DNA from: Theocolax elegans
Lineage: Eukaryota > Arthropoda > Insecta > Hymenoptera > Cerocephalidae
NCBI GenBank assembly: GCA_026168455.1
Contig: CM047426.1
Span: 87,323,986 to 87,387,985, forward strand
Reading direction: 5' to 3'
Length of the DNA stretch: 64,000 bases
The position numbers and the translations under genes are program-made. The notes under the pieces are model-generated. The model was not told the DNA's origin. It worked only from the letters and a program-made list of their open reading frames with translations, and did not search any database. This document shows positions 61,475-64,000 of the stretch, piece by piece (the stretch's first letter is position 1; every line of letters begins with the position of its first letter).

Positions 61475-63569
61475 CGACGTCAACGACGAATCGTGTTCGT
61501 CCGTAAAACTCTTCGACGTTTACGGAGATGACAACGACAACGACCTTGACGAGTATCGATTGGCTTCCCTTACTAGTTCACCGGATTATCACTGGTATAA
61601 AACTGTTTGTTAACTTTGACGTATACTTTGCTTTTATTCTACTATTTGCCTTCTTGATGATAAAGTAGAGGAATCTCATGTCAACTTGATAATAAACCTG
61701 CATAAAATATTTATACATATCAAAATAATCTTCATGTAAATTAATTGCTTATATGCCATGAATTTATATGTGTAAAAGTCGGCAGTAATTTACTTAGATT
61801 GCTTTGCATTTAAATTGACACGAATGTCACTGACTTTTCTCGGTGTCTTCGCTTAGTATTTTGCAACGTATACAATTATAAAAATCAGAGGGGAGTTGAC
61901 ATCAGCTTCATCGTGGATTAAGACATTTTCTCTATCTGCACTTTCAGAAAATAAATATTGTTTTCACTCTCAGTAGATTCAGTATACGGAGAAAAATTAC
62001 AAATAATTTTACCCTGTTGCAAAGTAAAATTTATCCTTGCACGTTTGTAAATTTTTTTATGAAAACTAGGTAAATTTTTTCCAGAAAAAACAATTTGTCC
62101 CACTTTTACCAGGCTTACAGAGTAAAAATTATTAGACATTTTTTCCGTGTATAAAACAAGATGTATGCACATATATTTTTTAAACTATAATTTTTCAAGT
62201 ATCTCGTTTTGTTTTTCAATTAGAATCTTGCACTATTTTGTAGCCGTAAATAAATGATTTTCTTAGTTGAATTTTATTCGTATCAATTATTTCAATAACA
62301 ACGAGTGAAAGGTGAAAAACCACACCCTAAATATAACTAAGGGCAATAAGGGGTTAACCGTTTAATCAACGACGTTTACCGCAACAGCCAATATGAGTCC
62401 ATCGGCGAGTTTCATATAGTACAACCGAGTGATGCTCGACCACGCGACGCCGCGGATTTCGCGGTTTTACGTAATTTGCTGGATCGTTGGAGTATCGCTG
62501 AAGAGGCAAGGATTCGTGCCTCTTGCCAGGGAGAGTCGAAGATTGTGGCTCAGACTCGTCGACTGGAACGCGAAATCGAGATCTTGAGAGCCATCGAGTC
62601 CTCCCGGAGTGAAATCTCGAGGAAGAGGGCTGAACGAGTCAGAGGGAAGTTTCTTGACGAGCTCTCGAGACCAATTGATATTCAAGGTACGGGTTTAATT
62701 ACTTCTTTTTCTCTGTTTCTTTTATCATTATTTTTTGTTTTTATTTTTATTTATCTGATTAAATGTACTCTAGGTATACGACATACAAATTTAAGTTCAT
62801 TTCAAGATAAATTGTTTAGAATTTAATATTTATTTTTAAGAAAATGTATAAATTAGCGATAATATTTTTAGTATCTTGCTCTACAAACCAAAAAGACAAT
62901 ATTGTGCACATCGAGACTTTAAATGTACAATATGCTCGAGAATTTCGTGATCTATTCGATGCACTCATGGCTGAAGAAGACGATGAAAATTTTAAATTTG
63001 ATTTCAACGATCGAATAGAGCTTCTTTTCACGTTAAAGAAAATGGCAATGCAACACACTTGTGCTACTTCAAGGGATTTGGAAAATGTAATTGATCAGGA
63101 GCTCTATCTTATATCCTTGAGAGTTAATCCATCGCTTACGAAACATCTCAGGAGTCGTGTGAGACTCGCATTTTTACGCTTGGCTCGTAGAGCTCTACAA
63201 TGTCAAAATAAATCTAAGGTAATATTTTATAAAAAAAAGATCATACTTACGCATGATATTGCTAATCCTTCTTTTGGGTTAATCTTTATGTAATACTGGT
63301 ATTAATATGTACATTATGCGAAAGAAAAAAACTGAAAAAAGTTGTTATAACATTTGAGTATCGAACCAACAGGGCTCAACGAGAACTCAACTATGCACAT
63401 CCTGTAGGAGACTCAAGAAGCTCGAAGCCTTCGAAACTGATCATCGGGAGAGGATTTCAAGAACGTGCATCGATTGCTCAGCGCTTAGGGCGAGGAGGCG
63501 TGAATCCGAAGTGTGCTTGGAGATATATGAGAGGATGCTTAGAGAGTTGAGGAGGAACGAGGCTGCCAG
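59457..63569 (+). CDS. IQUB-like protein, copy 2 (3' end outside window)
   Basis: Tandem paralogue of the gene at 48189-53226. Exons 59457-59810, 61418-61594, 62388-62686, 62872-63218 and 63373-63569 join in phase to about 455 residues counted from the ATG at 59464; the last ends at a donor and the gene runs past the right edge. It shares KPFLGGWRD and the SQT/VQT/IQT pairs with copy 1, then an IQ motif completed across the splice (IQRFFRAHRNR, 111-121), a D/E-rich run (125-134), a DFAVLRNLLDRW helix region, LLFTLKK...VIDQELYL, and a putative zinc ribbon Cys398/401 with Cys422/425. The missing 3' exon should carry the WSPWNC block. The first exon follows a strong acceptor (TTTTTGTTTTCATTAG), so it may not be the true start. 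Sequence is far more diverged from copy 1 than a recent duplicate would be. Confidence 0.8.
61323..61364 (+). other. possible 42-bp alternative microexon of IQUB-like copy 2
   Basis: A strong acceptor (TTGCCTTTCTGCAG) is followed by 42 open bases and a donor (GTAAAT). Its phase fits between exons 59457-59810 and 61418-61594, adding 14 residues (DIMECFHYLEANN plus junction). Inclusion would break the IQ motif that direct joining completes, so it would be an alternative exon if real. Confidence 0.3.
61442..61495 (+). repeat. GAC/GAA triplet run coding an acidic tract
   Basis: A GAC-rich triplet tract lies in frame inside exon 61418-61594 and codes for DDDEDEDDDDDD. Copy 1 has no such tract at the matching place, so it is probably a lineage-specific triplet expansion. 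Confidence 0.85.
61985..62149. mobile_element. MITE-like TIR element, TA target duplication (copy 3)
   Basis: The left end TACGGAGAAAAAT and the right end TTTTTTCCGTG are complementary apart from the outermost base and one interior position, flanked by TA (61983-61984, 62150-62151). It is 165 bp long and lies in an intron of the second IQUB-like gene. Termini match copies at 21720 and 52131, and a GGGACA block is shared. Confidence 0.65.
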
Positions 63570-64000
63570 GTGCTTCATTCTTTATATCGATATTCGATTA
63601 AATATTTTTACGTTTATTTAACTTTTATTTTAGTAAACAGTAGAATTTTATAATTTAATGTAATAAATCTGTTGAAAAACCCAGAGGAACTGCATAATAA
63701 CATAATCCGTGTTATAGCATAATTACCAACAATTTCGAATTATTTACCCAAACGGTAAATATATTTATATTGCTTTTAAATTGCATGAATTATTTAGCAC
63801 TGTTCGATTTTGTGGATTTTAAATAAATCTATATCTTAATTACTCAGTAGAAATTGCACATTTTCAAGTTGATTAACGAATGCTTTGATTGCTACAAGGG
63901 TAAAAGAAACATTCATTACTTATTTACATTAAAGTTAAAACAAAAATTAAAAGCTTAAGTTTAAGTTTTACAAATTTATTATCAAATATTTGAATTTCAA
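63570..64000 (+). other. intron of IQUB-like copy 2 at window edge
   Basis: The donor GTGCTT at 63570 is followed by AT-rich sequence with no exon seen to the right edge. The remaining C-terminal exon or exons should lie beyond the window. Confidence 0.5.

Noticed and set aside
59457..63569. IQUB-like copy 2 as a pseudogene
   Set aside because: Every exon junction keeps phase, all frames are open, and the zinc-ribbon cysteines and IQ motif are intact.
1..64000. CRISPR arrays, operons or bacterial insertion sequences
   Set aside because: Intron-containing conserved animal genes dominate the coding part; no spaced direct repeats or prokaryotic gene arrangement were seen.

Overview
The window is eukaryotic nuclear DNA, AT-rich but with CpG intact, carrying short GT-AG introns, many TA, GA and CA microsatellites and several non-autonomous DNA transposons. 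This points to an insect, most likely a hymenopteran such as an ant or wasp. That placement is inference from composition and gene structure, because no marker in the window fixes the species.

Positions 1 to about 33,700 are a gene-poor stretch of AT-rich DNA broken by small CpG-rich patches and microsatellites. I recognise no gene family there, only a few weak exon candidates. It also holds a nearly perfect 1,016-bp tandem duplication (9774-11805), a 240-bp and a 369-bp TIR element with TA target duplications, and an isolated AT-rich hairpin.

Positions 33,700 to 39,640 are a nested inverted-repeat region. An old fold-back element with diverged arms (A) contains a sharper inner inverted repeat (C). 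Its right terminus has been split by a younger 3,656-bp element (B) with almost identical 1.5-kb inverted arms and an 8-bp target duplication (GTTCAATG). Each arm of B carries a tRNA-like segment followed by a run of 12 T, which looks like a Pol III unit.

Positions 39,800 to 47,330 form a compact block of conserved housekeeping genes: CWF19L1 (+, spliceosome-associated, 4 coding exons), APIP/MtnB (-, methionine salvage, 5 exons, convergent with CWF19L1) and NAA35 (+, NatC subunit, 10 exons, divergent from APIP). All three models keep phase at every junction and match the expected family lengths.

Positions 48,189 to the right edge hold two tandem, same-strand, diverged copies of an IQUB-like gene (axonemal radial-spoke family). 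Each has the conserved GGW segment, an IQ motif, a helical middle and a CxxC...CxxC ribbon. The first appears complete at its 3' end. The second runs off the window. Neither shows the ubiquitin-like domain of vertebrate IQUB. Between them lies a candidate small minus-strand spliced gene (53,878-54,366), and MITE-type elements sit in their introns.
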